Assembly (NCBI GenBank): GCA_027946365.1
Contig: JAPEUQ010000006.1
Location: forward strand, 2,108,001 to 2,172,000
Length of the DNA: 64,000 bases
Direction of reading: 5' to 3'
Origin: Kalmusia sp. IMI 367209
Taxonomy: Eukaryota > Ascomycota > Dothideomycetes > Pleosporales > Didymosphaeriaceae
The position numbers were made by a program, and so were the translations under genes. The notes beneath the pieces are model-generated. The model did not search any database and was not told the origin of the DNA. It saw only the letters and a program-made list of their open reading frames with translations. Of the stretch, positions 10,554 to 22,747 are shown piece by piece. Position 1 is the stretch's first letter, and the number at the start of each line of letters is the position of its first letter.

Positions 10554-12144
10554 TTAGTCCATAGGCCAATATTCGTGGATGCCCCTTTTTGATTTCCATC
10601 CTGCGCAGAAGTCAGCTTTGCGCGATTAGCGCTTGTAATGCGAATCACTTACGCTGGAACCAGCAACAAATGGGAAAGAACGCTGTACTGACTGCGCCCC
10701 ACGCGATCAAGATACCAAAGTCTAGACCGATGCGCGGATGCAAGTCGAACAAAATCTGCCGGCTCCCTTCGACGACTATATCAGAAAAAATCAGTAAATG
10801 CCGCTGGTGCCGAGGACTCAATGTTGCGCTAACCAGAGTGTAAAGGCCATGCATAACCCCATCGATAAAACGACGGCGCAATCTCAATGTCATAGAAACT
10901 TGTCGAGACGTTCGTTATGACCCAAAAGATGAGCCACAATCCCATCCAAGGTGCACCTACGATCATAGCGACATTCTCGCAGGCAAGACCCAGTGCAATC
11001 ATACCGAAGAAGTTGAGCATCCAATATACCGGAAAGGTTGCGTGGCCATACGCTGGCGGGTTTCCGTAGGCCATCTCCGTAACCTGGGTTTCAGAAGTAA
11101 TCGGATTGGTGTGCTTAAAGTTGATCTGGAATGCCATCGAGACAAAAGAGTATGCGAGTGATAGGAAAAAGTATGCACTCATTGTAGCGCACCATCGCCA
11201 AATGATGAGCTGGTAAAACTTTAGCGGCGGGTGACCCTTGGGATTGATGTATTGCATATGGATCGGTAAGTAAAAAGAGAAGCTGAAGAAGGATATGATT
11301 ATTAGGTAAATGAGACCGATAGACACCGCTGGAATTCCCGTGTACGGGTAAAAGGGCCTCAGATTAAACTCTGAGAAGCCGATCGCCGGATTGATAGCCT
11401 GTGGTACTGCCTGCATGTTGCGAAGTGTAGCAGAATCCGAAGCGTTTTGCAAAGCTAGCTGCGCCCATCGCTGGCCAACCATACTTTGTGCTTGTGTCAT
11501 GTATGTGCTGAGGAGTGGCAGCATGAAATCGTACCAGTTCGTATCATCGCGAGAGTCCTGGTATACCAGCTGACATGCGCCTATCGGGTCGTACGAGGTG
11601 TTTCCCGTTGCGATTGCGGAGTAGAGAAGCGCGGTCGCATTTGGATTGATGATGATGGCAGCCCAAGCATCAAAGTTGAAGATTGCCTGTCTCACTAACA
11701 ACGGGCTGTTGTTGAATTCTTCAGGGGGGAGCGGATATCGAATCCAAGTGTAGGCTCTTTAGAGCTGAGCATCTGCTGCGTCATGCGCGTGATCGTTGGT
11801 CCAACAAGCGGCGGGTTTGTATCGTACGGTGCCTGGCCATCGAAGTCGATAACGTAGACCTGTAGATGATGCAATCGCTCTTCGACATCGAAGAAAACTC
11901 CCCAGTAAATGGACAGGACAGCTAGGATGAAAGCCATCAAAAATGCAGTGGTGAGAAGCCATTTTCCGAATGCTCGATTGCGTACGTGCTTCAAAGACGG
12001 GTCCCAGAAGCCTACGGGTATCGGTGTGGATTCGTGTGATTTGCCTTGCTCAGATTCATTCGCTAAATGATTGCTGGAAGTGCGCTCGTCGGCATTCTGA
12101 TTTTTATTGCAGCCTATAACGCGCTGCTTCAGTTGGCGTAGCAT
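10554..12144 (-). CDS. SNG1/DUF3533 family membrane protein, with a frameshift
   Basis: Family of multispan membrane proteins named for yeast Sng1 (nitrosoguanidine resistance). Exons 12144-10834, 10775-10653 and 10600-10554; the last encodes the basic tail ending HEYWPMD. One membrane helix follows the cytosolic N-terminus (LLTTAFLMAFILAVLSIYW). A long extracytoplasmic loop comes next (AWAAIIINPNATALL), then about five C-terminal helices. The frame breaks at the G6 run 11724-11729 (plus strand). Upstream reads LGFDIRSP and the shifted frame continues EEFNNSPLLVRQAIF, matching the spacing expected for the family. One extra C in the coding strand, or two fewer, restores about 493 aa. Start chosen at MLRQLKQR; an in-frame extension upstream to 12216 lacks family character. 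Confidence 0.75.
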
Positions 12145-12393
12145 CGAATATATATATGACCGATGGAAATTGAGCGCTAAACAGACAACCCTATCTGGTT
12201 TTTCTCTAATATACAAAGGTCTTGGCCGAATATATATGTTGCGGAATTGGTTCTGGAAAATGGTGGTGATCTATGACGTATGTAAATGATAGCCGACGAA
12301 AGTCGTGACGTTTTTTCGAATACCGATCCCGGTCATCTTCATTATCCGATAGTGCCGCTAAACCTCAGTCCAACACTGAGCGACACCATGGAA

Positions 12394-13494
12394 CTACCAT
12401 TGATTAATCATCTTCCTTAAAGCAGTGGATTTCCATTCCAAATCCTCCCAAAACGTTATTCGTCCTTGGCCTGTTGGTGCATTGACCCACTGTGTGGTAT
12501 GTTTAACATTTGAGACTTTCCAGGCATCATCAAAATAATTCAACACGTTCAGCAACTCTTTTTTCATCACGTTCTTTTTCACGTTCCTCACCCAGGCAGC
12601 TTGCACGTATGGTAAAGCGACCGTCCACAGAGTCCCATTGAACCATGTCCGCAGTGCGCCGGTTTCATGTGTCTGTTTATAAGTCTCTGACCGGGAAAAG
12701 CCAAAAGATTGGTCCCAATCGAATTTGTAATGCCAAGTAAGGTTTCTTGCAAGAGGTCCTTCACCGCACCATTGTAACCACCGTGTCAGCCGGCAAAACG
12801 AAGTGAACCGTGCACGACGATGATATTTTGGTATCAAATATCTGAAGGTTGGAAACCGAATTAGCAAACATGATTCGAACTAAGCGATTCATCTACATAA
12901 TGATATGCCGCTACACGTGGCTCCATGTGCCCCGGTAAAAGGTGTGCCGTAGGGTACATACCTATTTCCAAACCTCTCGCATAGTTCTTGACTATCATCA
13001 AGCTCGTTGCGTTGTAAACGTGAGTGAACCCAAGTTCTGATTGGAATGATCAGTGTGAGGCCTTTGTTATGCCTTAGATGAGCGCGATGTTCCCTCGGTA
13101 TGGCGGCAAGCCAGCGCTCAAGAGGCTTATAATCGAATGTACCTTCCGTATTAAAATCGTATACAAAGGAAGTGTGACGGTAGAATATGACAGCTACTTC
13201 AAGGCGAACAAAGCGACTAACACGAAGCAAAACTGGCCAGAAGTGTTTGTGACGAAGGTCAAGGGGGCCTACTGGCAAGACGTATTCATATATTTGAAGG
13301 CGAAGTTCCGGAGGGAGTCGCGCAAAGGAGCATGGCATGTTAGGTTTACTAGGCCTGATGGTCACTATTTTCGAGGACCGGATTGGTTGAAGTGGAGCGA
13401 CATGCTGGACCTCGCGAGACTGTGGGGCATGGTGCGCCTTCCAGGTAGCTGTCACCCTAGCGTAGCGAGGTGTAGATGGTGAAGTACTCATCAT
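12394..13494 (-). CDS. F-box-like (LPPELR motif) protein of unknown function
   Basis: Exons 13494-12962 and 12841-12394 give 326 aa. After a disordered N-terminus comes FARLPPELRLQIYEYVL, the motif that opens the F-box-like/2EXR domain found in very many Pezizomycotina proteins. It is followed by the usual LLRVSRFVRLEVAVIFYRH helix. The C-terminal half is Trp- and basic-rich with no recognised domain. The intron joins ERFGNR to YLIPKYHRR. The ATG at 13494 (MMSTSPS) is the first in frame. These proteins are often expanded and lineage-specific; the target is unknown. Divergent from MLH1. Confidence 0.7.
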
Positions 13495-13866
13495 TGAATG
13501 CGTTTCGTTTATACCTGGTATCTCGGCAATAGCTGACGACAAATATGGCTGAGTGTGTGTGTGAGCAGGCTCTGTTCTCGACTAGTCTCTTCGAAGGGGT
13601 CTGTATGTGGTGCGGTAAAGTGCCAGATGAGCTTCAAATATACCTAGCCTCGGGATTCAAAGGTACCGTATTACGTTGTTCGTCCTATGCCTAGGCAGCC
13701 GCTCAGCTTATATGGTCAGGCACGGTTGGTGGCTGGGAACACGAGCCACGTGACAGCGCGGGGTCGCGTCATCATCCTTTCCGATTCGCCGCGTCTCCAT
13801 CATCCGTCGCTATACACCCTATCCGATATCAGATCCAACGCTGATGCACACACGACGCCAAAAACA
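13495..13866. promoter_or_regulatory. Divergent promoter region with CTGTCACGTG site upstream of MLH1
   Basis: 372 bp between the F-box-like gene and MLH1. A CACGTG palindrome at 13747-13752 lies 115 bp before the MLH1 ATG, in the context CTGTCACGTG (minus strand). This matches the RTCACRTG consensus of Cbf1-type bHLH proteins. Confidence 0.45.
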
Positions 13867-16174
13867 ATGGCGGATGCGATGGATATGACCCCGCCTTCGC
13901 CACGCGGCACGAAACGGAAAGGCGATGAAAGCTTGCCACTGCCAGCGCCGCAACGGATCAAAGCGCTGGCCCAAGATGTCGTGAACAAGATCGCCGCAGG
14001 CGAGATCATCGTTGCGCCAGAGCATGCGCTAAAAGAATTGATCGAGAATGCTGTCGATGCAGGATCGACTGCGCTGGAAATTGTAGTCAAAGACGGCGGG
14101 CTGAAGTTGCTCCAGATCACGGATAATGGGCATGGAATTGACGTAGGTGGCTCAGCCTTATCAGATGCGTTCTAACTGACGTGCCCTAGAAAGAAGACCT
14201 GACGATTCTTTGTGAGCGTTTCACAACCTCAAAGCTAAAGGCTTTCGAAGATCTCAGCTCCATTGGAACGTATGGCTTTCGCGGCGAGGCGCTAGCAAGT
14301 ATCAGTCACATCGCCCATTTAAGTGTTACGACAAGAACGAAGGAATCCAGCTGTGCATGGAGAGCACACTACTCCGATGGGAAGCTAGCTAGTCCGAAGC
14401 CTGGGCAGAGTGCTGAGCCGAAGCCGATTGCGGGGAGGGGAGGTACGCAAATCACGGTACGTCGTTAGATGTGATAGATGTTTAGAAGCAATTCAACTAA
14501 TGATGCAAATAGGTAGAAGATTTATTCTACAATGTGCCATCTCGAAGGCGCGCATTTCGTTCAGCAAGCGAGGAATATGCCAAGATTCTTACTATGGTTG
14601 CGTGTTACGCTGTCCACTGCTCAGGGGTGTCGTTCTCATGCAAGAAGCATGGCGCATCTACTACAGAAATATCTGTGCCATCAGCCGCAAGTACTTTGGA
14701 TCGCATCCGTCAGATCCACAAGGCTACAGTGGCCAACGAGCTTGTCACCCTTCAAGCTGAGAATGATCGGTGGGGGTTCAAATGTGATGGCTGGATCAGT
14801 AACGCCAACTATAGTGCGAAACGGACGACTTTACTACTCTTCATCAATCATCGCGCCGTTGAGTCTTCGGTAATCAAGAAGGCTGTTGAGCAAACGTATG
14901 CTACCTTCCTACCGAAAGGTGGCCGTCCATTCGTTTATTTGAGCCTGAACATTGAGCCTCAGCGAGTGGATGTGAACGTGCATCCGACTAAGCGCGAAGT
15001 CCATTTTCTCAACGAAGACGAGATCATCGCCATTATCTGTGATCAAATCCGTGAGAGCTTGAGCAAAGTTGACACCAGTCGATCTTTCATGACGCAATCC
15101 CTGCTTTCCAACCAGCCAAAAGTGCCTTTAGCTACTCCCATCAAACAGATCACACTAGACGTAACTACCCACGGCGATACTTCCGAGCGAAGTGGTACAA
15201 AAGCAGCGCCTAGGACGGCTACGAGGAAGCCGTATGAGAACAATCTTGTACGGACCGACGCATCAGCTCGCAAAATTACGTCAATGTTACAGTCCCACCC
15301 GTCCGCAGATGGAGATGGAAACGACGATGAAGAGATGAATTATGTGTACACGGACAAAGAGCCTACGATTTGTCGCTTGACTTCAATCAAGGATTTGCGC
15401 GCACAAGTTCGTGACGCCATGCACAACGAGCTTACAGATGTTATCTCTACACACACTTTTGTTGGTATTGTTGATGAGCAGAAACGTATCGCAGCTATTC
15501 AAGGTGGGGTGAAGCTTTTCCTGGTCGATTATGGCTTGCTCTGCAACGAGTATTTCTACCAAATTGGTCTCACTGATTTCGCTAACTATGGCGCAATTCG
15601 CTTCAACACTCCGCTTCCATTGCGAGACTTGTTGAAGATTGCGGCAGAGCAGGAAAAGAGCGATGCAAGCGAATCCGCAGACGAGGTCGATTGGAACGAG
15701 GTAGTCGACACCGTGCAACAACAATTAATCGGCCGGCGAGCTCTGCTCATGGAGTACTTCTCGTTGGAAATCACCGAAGAAGGCAACTTATGCTCCATTC
15801 CGCTCTTGGTGAAAGGCTACACACCGTCCATGGCAAAGCTTCCACAGTTTTTGCTTCGCCTGGGTCCGTACGTTGACTGGGAATCTGAAAAGGAGTGTTT
15901 CCAGTCCTTTTTACGAGAGCTTGCTTCCTTCTATGTCCCGGAGAGCCTGCCTTTACCACCCTCATTGCCGCAAGATGAGAGTGCGAAGGGCAAAGGTAGA
16001 GTTGTTGAGGAGGACCCTGAGATCGCAGCCAGGAGAGATACGATTCGAAAGGCGATGGAAAACGTAATATTTCCGGCTTGTAAGGCGAGGTTGGTGGCTA
16101 CAAAAGGGTTGTTGAGAGGCGTGATGGAGGTGGCAAATCTGAAGGGATTGTATCGCGTTTTTGAACGATGCTGA
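13867..16174 (+). CDS. MLH1: DNA mismatch repair protein MLH1
   Basis: MutL homologue that pairs with Pms1/Mlh3 to act after MutS recognises mismatches, in the nucleus. Exons 13867-14142, 14190-14456 and 14513-16174 give 734 aa, close to yeast Mlh1. The GHKL ATPase motifs are in order: [21 protein letters not shown] (catalytic Glu and Asn), [21 protein letters not shown] and GTQIT. The S5-like transducer domain carries [16 protein letters not shown] linker with acidic and basic stretches leads to the C-terminal dimerisation domain, ending in the MLH1-specific FERC. A short N-terminal extension with a basic RGTKRKGDE patch precedes the ATPase. No frame break. Confidence 0.97.
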
Positions 16175-16503
16175 GGTCGGCAAGGTAATTATATAGCTAG
16201 ATATGCAATTCCATTTCAAATGTTCGCACATTATGTGCAGGAAATTCTTTGCACCTTTTAGCTGTGTCTCTTCTTAGTTGAATATTCTATGTGAAGTCTC
16301 GATCACAACATATCGACGACAATTTTGAAAGGAGCTGGCGCAAAGATTCACTGCGATCAGAACGTCAGTTCCGAGCTCGGAAACGAACGAGTGGGGTGCC
16401 AAGCATTCTTCAGCCCTACCGCGGTGGCGGCATCTCTGATTATCAAGCCATCTACTTTTCGAAAGTGTCCGCACCTCACAACACCACACTTCACACCCCC
16501 GCA
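16175..16503. other. Intergenic region, MLH1 3' end and NBP35 promoter
   Basis: 329 bp. The right half must hold the NBP35 promoter. Nothing else supported. Confidence 0.4.
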
Positions 16504-17587
16504 ATGGCGCCCTCATTAGAAGAACCAACCCAGGCTGACCTCGATGCCCCCCTCAAGACAGCCCCAAAGCTCGTCGCTCCCGAACCGGGTACCATCTCAC
16601 CCTACTACCACCCCTCTAAGTCGCATTGACTGATCACGCTGCACCACAGAACACTGTCCCGGCCCCGAATCCGAGCAAGCAGGTCTAGCAGACAACTGTG
16701 CCGGCTGCCCAAACCAGAAAATTTGCGCTTCCGCACCCAAAGGACCGGATCCCGACATCCCGATCATCACAGAGCGCCTCTCTTCCGTCCGCCACAAGAT
16801 CCTCGTGCTCTCCGGTAAAGGCGGTGTCGGAAAATCCACTTTCAGTACCATGCTCTCGCACGCCTTCGCGTCGAATCCCAACCTCACCGTCGGCCTCATG
16901 GATACAGACATTTGCGGGCCATCGATACCGAAGATGATGGGCGTGGAGGAGGAGACTATACACGTTAGTGCAGAGGGCTGGGAGCCGGTCTGGGTCAGCG
17001 AGAATTTAGGCGTCATGAGCGTGCAGTTCATGCTGCCTGGCAGGGACGATGCCGTGATCTGGAGAGGCGCAAAGAAGAACGGATTAATCAAGAAATTTCT
17101 CATGGAAGTGCGCTGGGGCGACATGGATGTCCTAGTCGTAGACACCCCGCCGGGAACATCAGACGAACATCTTTCCGTAAACTCCTTCCTCAAGACGTCC
17201 GGCGTCGACGGTGCAGTCTTAGTTTCCACGCCCCAGGAAGTCTCGCTACTCGATGTGCGCAAGGAAATCGATTTCTGTCGCAAAGCGAAAATACCGATTC
17301 TGGGAATCGTAGAAAATATGTCCGGGTTCGTGTGCCCAGGGTGTAAGCATGAGAGTCAGATTTTCAGGGCGAGTACGGGAGGTGCAGCGAGGTTAGCAAA
17401 GGATGAGAAGATTCCATTTTTGGGGAAGGTGCCGCTGGACCCGAGGATTGGTATGGCATGTGATTTTGGAGAGAGCTTCTTAGATGCATATCCGGACAGT
17501 CCGGCGTCTGAGGCGATATTGCATGTTGTCACGAGGGTGGCAGATGAGATAGGTATGCTAGAGGAAGTGTTGGACGGGGTGGATTAA
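16504..17587 (+). CDS. NBP35: Cytosolic Fe-S cluster assembly factor NBP35 (NUBP1)
   Basis: P-loop scaffold ATPase that, with Cfd1, builds 4Fe-4S clusters for cytosolic and nuclear proteins. Exons 16504-16588 and 16650-17587 give 340 aa. The N-terminal cluster motif is complete: C, 13 residues, C, 2 residues, C, 5 residues, C (EHCPGP to KIC). The Walker A loop is [11 protein letters not shown], and Walker B is [15 protein letters not shown]. The C-terminal bridging pair is FVCPGC. The N-terminal motif distinguishes Nbp35 from Cfd1. The intron phase restores EPEHC exactly. Several DNA repair and ribosome biogenesis enzymes depend on this pathway. Confidence 0.96.
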
Positions 17588-18180
17588 GGATTCGTGTTGT
17601 TCTAGGAGGGCGTCAGTGATATTTTGGGTGCATATGGGTGGCGTTTTGCATTTCTCTTCCAGCATCTTGATACAGTGTTGTTTCTCAGTCCGGATGAGAA
17701 CATTGCGAAATTGTCTAGCTGACTGGCCGCGAGCTAGCAGTAAGTTAGATCAGGCTACTCAATCGATACTTAACATGCTTATGCTCGTGCTTTTCCGATG
17801 TCGAAACAAGTGATCGTAGGACCCTTGACTATTTTTTCAGGAGTTATCGTCCGTCCTATCGAAGCTTTATTAAAGTGCACCCTGTCTATGGTAAAGCCAT
17901 GTTGTTGCTAGTGCATCTGTGGCACTGCAGACACACAGGCAATAGCACAGAGCATATACTTCATAATCGAATTCAATGACCAGTTCACGATAACGTGATA
18001 ATTGAAGTCCAGATTCTATGATAGTGTACATGCTCCACCGACGCCTATAATACCTGAGTTGAAATAGGAAATACTGGGCCATGAGACACAGGATAAGCTA
18101 TTGTGAAAATTGCTTAGTGTGCCAGATCTTCTTCGATGTCGACTTGAAGACCGCGGATTTGAACATCCATAGCACTTGGG
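17588..18180. other. Intergenic region
   Basis: About 590 bp between NBP35 and the 3' end of the small gene on the minus strand. No supported gene. Confidence 0.4.
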
Positions 18181-18689
18181 CTAGTTGAATTCTGTATGGG
18201 TAGCGTTGTTACTGGTGTTGCTACTGGCTGTATAGTTGCCTGTAGTTTCACGGGTTCCAAGATCGACAACACTGTCCCCATATCAGATCATGCACCACCA
18301 AGTTGTGTTCTCTTCGCATACTTACCGTTCTTAGTTGTACCGGGCTTATCATATCTCGGAGTGGGCCTGAACTTATACGATACGAACTCTCCGTACTCTT
18401 CACCTTCCACCCAATCCCCCAAGGTGTCGTGACGGGCTTTAGCCTTTCTACGAATTGCTTCTTTATCAAGCTTGCTTCCCTCAACCGTGAAGTATTTCCT
18501 GTTCCTAGGGTCGTGTGCGTCCAGTAACTTCTGAGCCATACTTATATTACTGGTAAAACCCGTCGCAATACCTGTGCCGTGGGTACCAGGAATTTTCCAT
18601 TTGATCTCCCAAAAGGTATGCTCAGCATTGATCCTCTCATCTCCCTCATGTACTTCGCGTGCCTGGGGTAGACGTGTTCCTGAAGACAT
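18181..18689 (-). CDS. Unknown small protein A, 140 aa, related to the neighbouring gene at 19.7-20.6 kb
   Basis: No family recognised. Exons 18689-18326 and 18239-18181, with a good GTAAGT donor and CTACAG acceptor. The protein is hydrophilic and lacks a signal peptide. Its centre, FWEIKWKIPGTHGTG, followed by GFTSNISMAQKLL, can be aligned by eye with LWSLVWENPGETGS and GWTTDLAVAKEA in the next minus-strand gene. A second aligned stretch has a Trp-Val pair (DWVEGEEYG against GWVKNGDNQ). Both genes end with a phase-1 intron after an Asn codon and a short polar tail. It lacks the N-terminal 110 residues of its neighbour. Probably an accessory, lineage-restricted gene. Confidence 0.6.
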
Positions 18690-19736
18690 GTTCGCGGTTG
18701 GTTCTACGGATCGATTGTGAGGTCGTAGTGTAGGATTTGTGAGGACTTTTTAATTTTTTGATGCTCGCTGTTCGGTTTGGTCGCAAGGTGTGAAATTTTC
18801 TATAACAGAGAAGTAGGTATAAGTGGGTTGCCGATGCAAAGTAGTGAAGAAGGGATGTTTATGGACCTTGGATACTTCATCATATCGCACCCTTGACTCC
18901 GATAATTTAGGAATGAATACCCAACGACCACTTTTTTGATGACTCTGTTGAGCGAGATGAAGGTTGCGAGTCAAGGTCTGTTGAGTTACTTCCGCTTCGC
19001 CGCACGAGTTGTGTTACTAAGTGTTCCGTGACACTAAAGGCCCTTAGATTTGTCACACTAATTGACATCTTGCTACTAACGGTAATCTTAGTGACATAAC
19101 AGTACATACAAACAACCGCTATAGATGTCACTAGGTGAAATGTGTCTGGATATAAGTCAATGTAAGCACAGCTTTCAAAAGTTTGCCTCCCATCAATTGT
19201 AGATATATCAAATCCTGTTACTCACTAGGACATCGTGTGATTGTGTGTAGTGCGAAAGAAGGAAGAGTGTCACTTTTGAGATTTGTAGATGACTCTTTCC
19301 CGAGACACTAATAAATGACTATTAAGTTGGTCTGAATGCAAGGCTCATGGTGTCGACGCAGTTCTAGCTCTGACTTGTGTGACTTTGAGGGTTCGCGCTA
19401 GTATGACTGTGCGGACATCATACAATACTATTGCGACCCCCTTTGAGAGTCAGGAGACCCCTTCATGATTGCGAAAACAATAGCTCAATATGAGATTCTA
19501 CATTATGAATCACAATAATGATATCATATAATCGTGTTGATCGAAAGGACCGGTTCCATCAAAACTGTATCAGAAGCTCACTAACCACTCAGCAAGCTGA
19601 CCGCAGTGCAATGTAGAGAAATATATCTATTAATACAGTAATAAATAATATACATGTTGTCTGTAAAGGAAAGATACAGCAAAAACTCAATATTAAAAAT
19701 GTAACATTGACTCAATGAAAGTGCTGTAGCGTCGAG
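18690..19736. other. AT-rich intergenic region between the two related unknown genes
   Basis: About 1 kb, AT-rich particularly at 19480-19700, with short A/T runs. No ORF of substance. It must contain the promoter of protein A. Confidence 0.4.
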
Positions 19737-20641
19737 CTACTGAGAATTGTATGAATATTCACCAGGCAAATAAATACCATCGCGAGGCGGGGCCGCGTCC
19801 GTCTTGAACTTTGTACGGACTGGAAAACTGTCAGCGGGGACAATCAGAATAGTAGACCCGGAAAGGGCTGGTCTCACCGTTTCTAGTGCAACCTATCCAT
19901 TGGTTATCGCCATTCTTCACCCAACCACTGAACCAATTGACATTTTGTTCATCCTTCAGCTCTGTCACAAACTCTTTGAATTTCGAAGTTGAATCAGGCC
20001 CATCTGGTACAGAGTAGCTCAATACCATCCAGTCCTTTCGACAGGCTTCTTTTGCTACGGCTAGATCGGTAGTCCAGCCATAGTCACTTGGTATTGATCC
20101 AGTTTCCCCGGGATTCTCCCAAACTAGAGACCAAAGGTTTCCCTTCCTGTCAAATTCCTTTCCTATGAAGAATGTGCCCAATTCATAATTAGCTGGATCA
20201 AAATGATCGCCGTTGTGTTCAAGATATTCTTTTCGCACTGGTAGGTAATTAGTGATATTATGCTTGGTTAAGACTATAGTACTTGCGGTTATTGGTGCTA
20301 CCCTTGGGTGGATCATAGGTACGTGAAAGAAAATCTCTCCAAATCCATTTACCCAAAGGTGCTATCACTTCTAGATTATTCTCATCGGTGCATTTCCTGA
20401 TCACGAGATTTCTCTTTCCGGCATATTCAGGCTCTTGGTGGAGGGTCATTACAATCCGCGATGATTTCATGGCATAATACTCTGCTACTAGGTCGTCTGA
20501 CGTGATCCCAAAGATGTGTCTTCCTTCTTCGTCATTGGCTATGGCGTAAATGGAATCCGGTTGTTTTATGAAGCCGAACTGAAAATCTATTGGGTGAACG
20601 CCCAGGTGCTCAAAAGTAACTGGCCCAAACCTGTTTGCCAT
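19737..20641 (-). CDS. Unknown protein B, 260 aa, related to protein A
   Basis: No family recognised. Exons 20641-20302, 20237-19878 and 19819-19737. All phases agree, giving MANRFGPVTFEHLG at the start and a tail of TDAAPPRDGIYLPGEY. The first intron uses a slightly weak GTAGCA donor; the second uses GTGAGA to TTCCAG. The N-terminal third has a YAIANDEEGRHIFGI strand pattern and no counterpart in protein A. The C-terminal two thirds carry the LWSLVWENPGETGS block shared with A. No signal peptide, membrane helix or catalytic motif is visible. The pair lies in AT-rich DNA between NBP35 and a P450, as expected for accessory genes. Confidence 0.55.
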
Positions 20642-22747
20642 CGTGTAAAGTAGATAATTCAATCTAATGCTAATGTCAATGTACAATCACTCAGACGTTT
20701 TCCAATTAGGCGCTTGTTAATTGCTCTGGAAACTCACTTTGAAATCGTTGAATCTGGAGGTTCGGTATACAAAGGAAGCTGCTCCATAAGTGAGGGTTTA
20801 TTGAAGTTTTGAAGCTGTCCATAGTCTTCCTTGCGCACAAATATGTAGATCAAAGAGTTTGTATGTTTATTCTATGACTGCGATTCTGCTTAGCTCATGG
20901 GGCAAGTTATGACTCTATGACTTTGTGTCAGTGCCCAATCTACCACATATTTTTTTGTAGGCAATATCGCATCTCAGGGCCAACTTACGCGGAACGCACT
21001 CATAACTTACAATCCAGCAGTATATCATAATGCCAGCGCAGCTGTATCCATGTATAAATGTACATTGAAGCGGATTGCTTTCTACGTGGCATGGCAGAGG
21101 CCGGTAATTTTTGAATTTTGAATGATACAACCTGCCCCACTTGTGAAACGTTACTTGGGCCACTTTTTGAGCGAGAACTACCCAATTGTCCGTCCGGGAT
21201 AGTGATAAACAGATTCTTGAAGGAGCTTGGTTACCAGGACAACTCTGCTACGTTACCAGCAGATAGAAATAGATCACTCGTCCCGTGGGAAGCTTTTCCA
21301 GCTATCAAAATCTCAATAAAGCTGTGGATCGATATTGACGGCTGTTACGGACTTTATTTACGCAATTTTGGCGCAGTACAGCTGCATATTATCCACGGTT
21401 TAGGATCGAAAAAGTCTATGAGGGCACTTGATAATCGGGCCTGACGTTCAGACGATGAAGCACCTCCGCCCAGTACTGATCATAGCTGCGTCGTACAGGA
21501 CGTGCTAGAACAATCATGACTGCCACGGAAGTTAAGTCCCGGGCCAATCATAATTCCTTATAGGATGACGCCCACGTACTGCTGTGTCCAACGATAGGCC
21601 CATCTGCTGCGTTGACACAACCTCCAATTGAGCCAAAAGGGACCACAGGCGCAGTGCTAGTGACCGATTCGAAGTACTATGATCCGCCTCGCACCATAAA
21701 AGATCTAGATTATGGTGAAGAAACAGATTGTATGGAGTGGAAAATCTGGCGTGTACAAATGTCGCTGATGTTAGAGGTCGCATAGGCTACATACGAAGCT
21801 TACAGCATTATTCGCAGCCTAGGCCCTGTACGAAGGCATCGAACAATACGCTCGCCCCCCTTAATTCAAAAAGAAAAATAGTCATGGATAAGCGTATTTC
21901 ACTCACTCTTGTACGCTACTTAGCTGTCTAGTCGTTACCAAGTGTGGAGAGTCTGCGGGATGACTTTGCGCAGTCGACGAAGAGCCAAGCGCAGTGTAGA
22001 GACCATGAAATGAGTTAATTAAGCTTCGTTCAAGCAAATATGAGTATTCTTTGCGAGGGCCACCCCTAGGTTAGAGACGTCGCATGACAAGAAGTAGGAC
22101 CGGCAGGTACGCCGCATTCACAGGAAGGTTTACATCACCGGTCGAAAAGTTTTGAAGGTAGAAGCACCCAGAATCTTTGAACAGTGATTCAAGCAATCGA
22201 TCAGTAGAGGCTGTAAATTGAGAAAGGCATACGATAAACCCCTGGTCAGAGGTATCTTGACGTACCAGTCTCATAACACCACCTACCTCACTCCAACCAC
22301 CACCAATCCTCTAAGCCATCAAATTCCGCCGAAACCCATTGGGTGCCTCCCTGCTTCGACGCCAAACAAGGCTAAATCCACGGCTAACAAACAAACGCCA
22401 CCCCATGAGTATCGCGCATGCGTCGCCCAATGACCTTGCCCTCCGCAGGACGGAAATTTTCCGCACGTTCCGCGATGAAGCACCCGCTTCACACCCCCGC
22501 ATCGTCACCCGCCGCGGCTGCGGTTTTCTAGGGTCGAATATAGATAGCCATTGACAGACAACTCAAGTTCCGTAGTTTGCAGTCATCGTTCGATAGATTC
22601 GCGGAAGTGCCAGCGCATTATTTCATTCTATTCTTATATTACGCCGTAAACCCTTGGCCTTGGAAAAGCGACGCACCGTTTCTTCTTCATTTTTAGAATT
22701 TGATCTTCGAAAGAGGTCTTGGGAAGTATTGATAAAGAGTTGGTAAC
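20642..22747. other. Gene-free region, about 2.1 kb
   Basis: Only short ORFs without coding character. I looked for a further copy of the protein A/B family and found none that I would defend. The right end holds the P450 promoter. Confidence 0.4.

Noticed and set aside
20915..21163. Minus-strand ORF beginning MAQVTFHKWG, faintly like the start of protein B
   Set aside because: Resemblance is limited to a few residues and does not continue; treated as chance.
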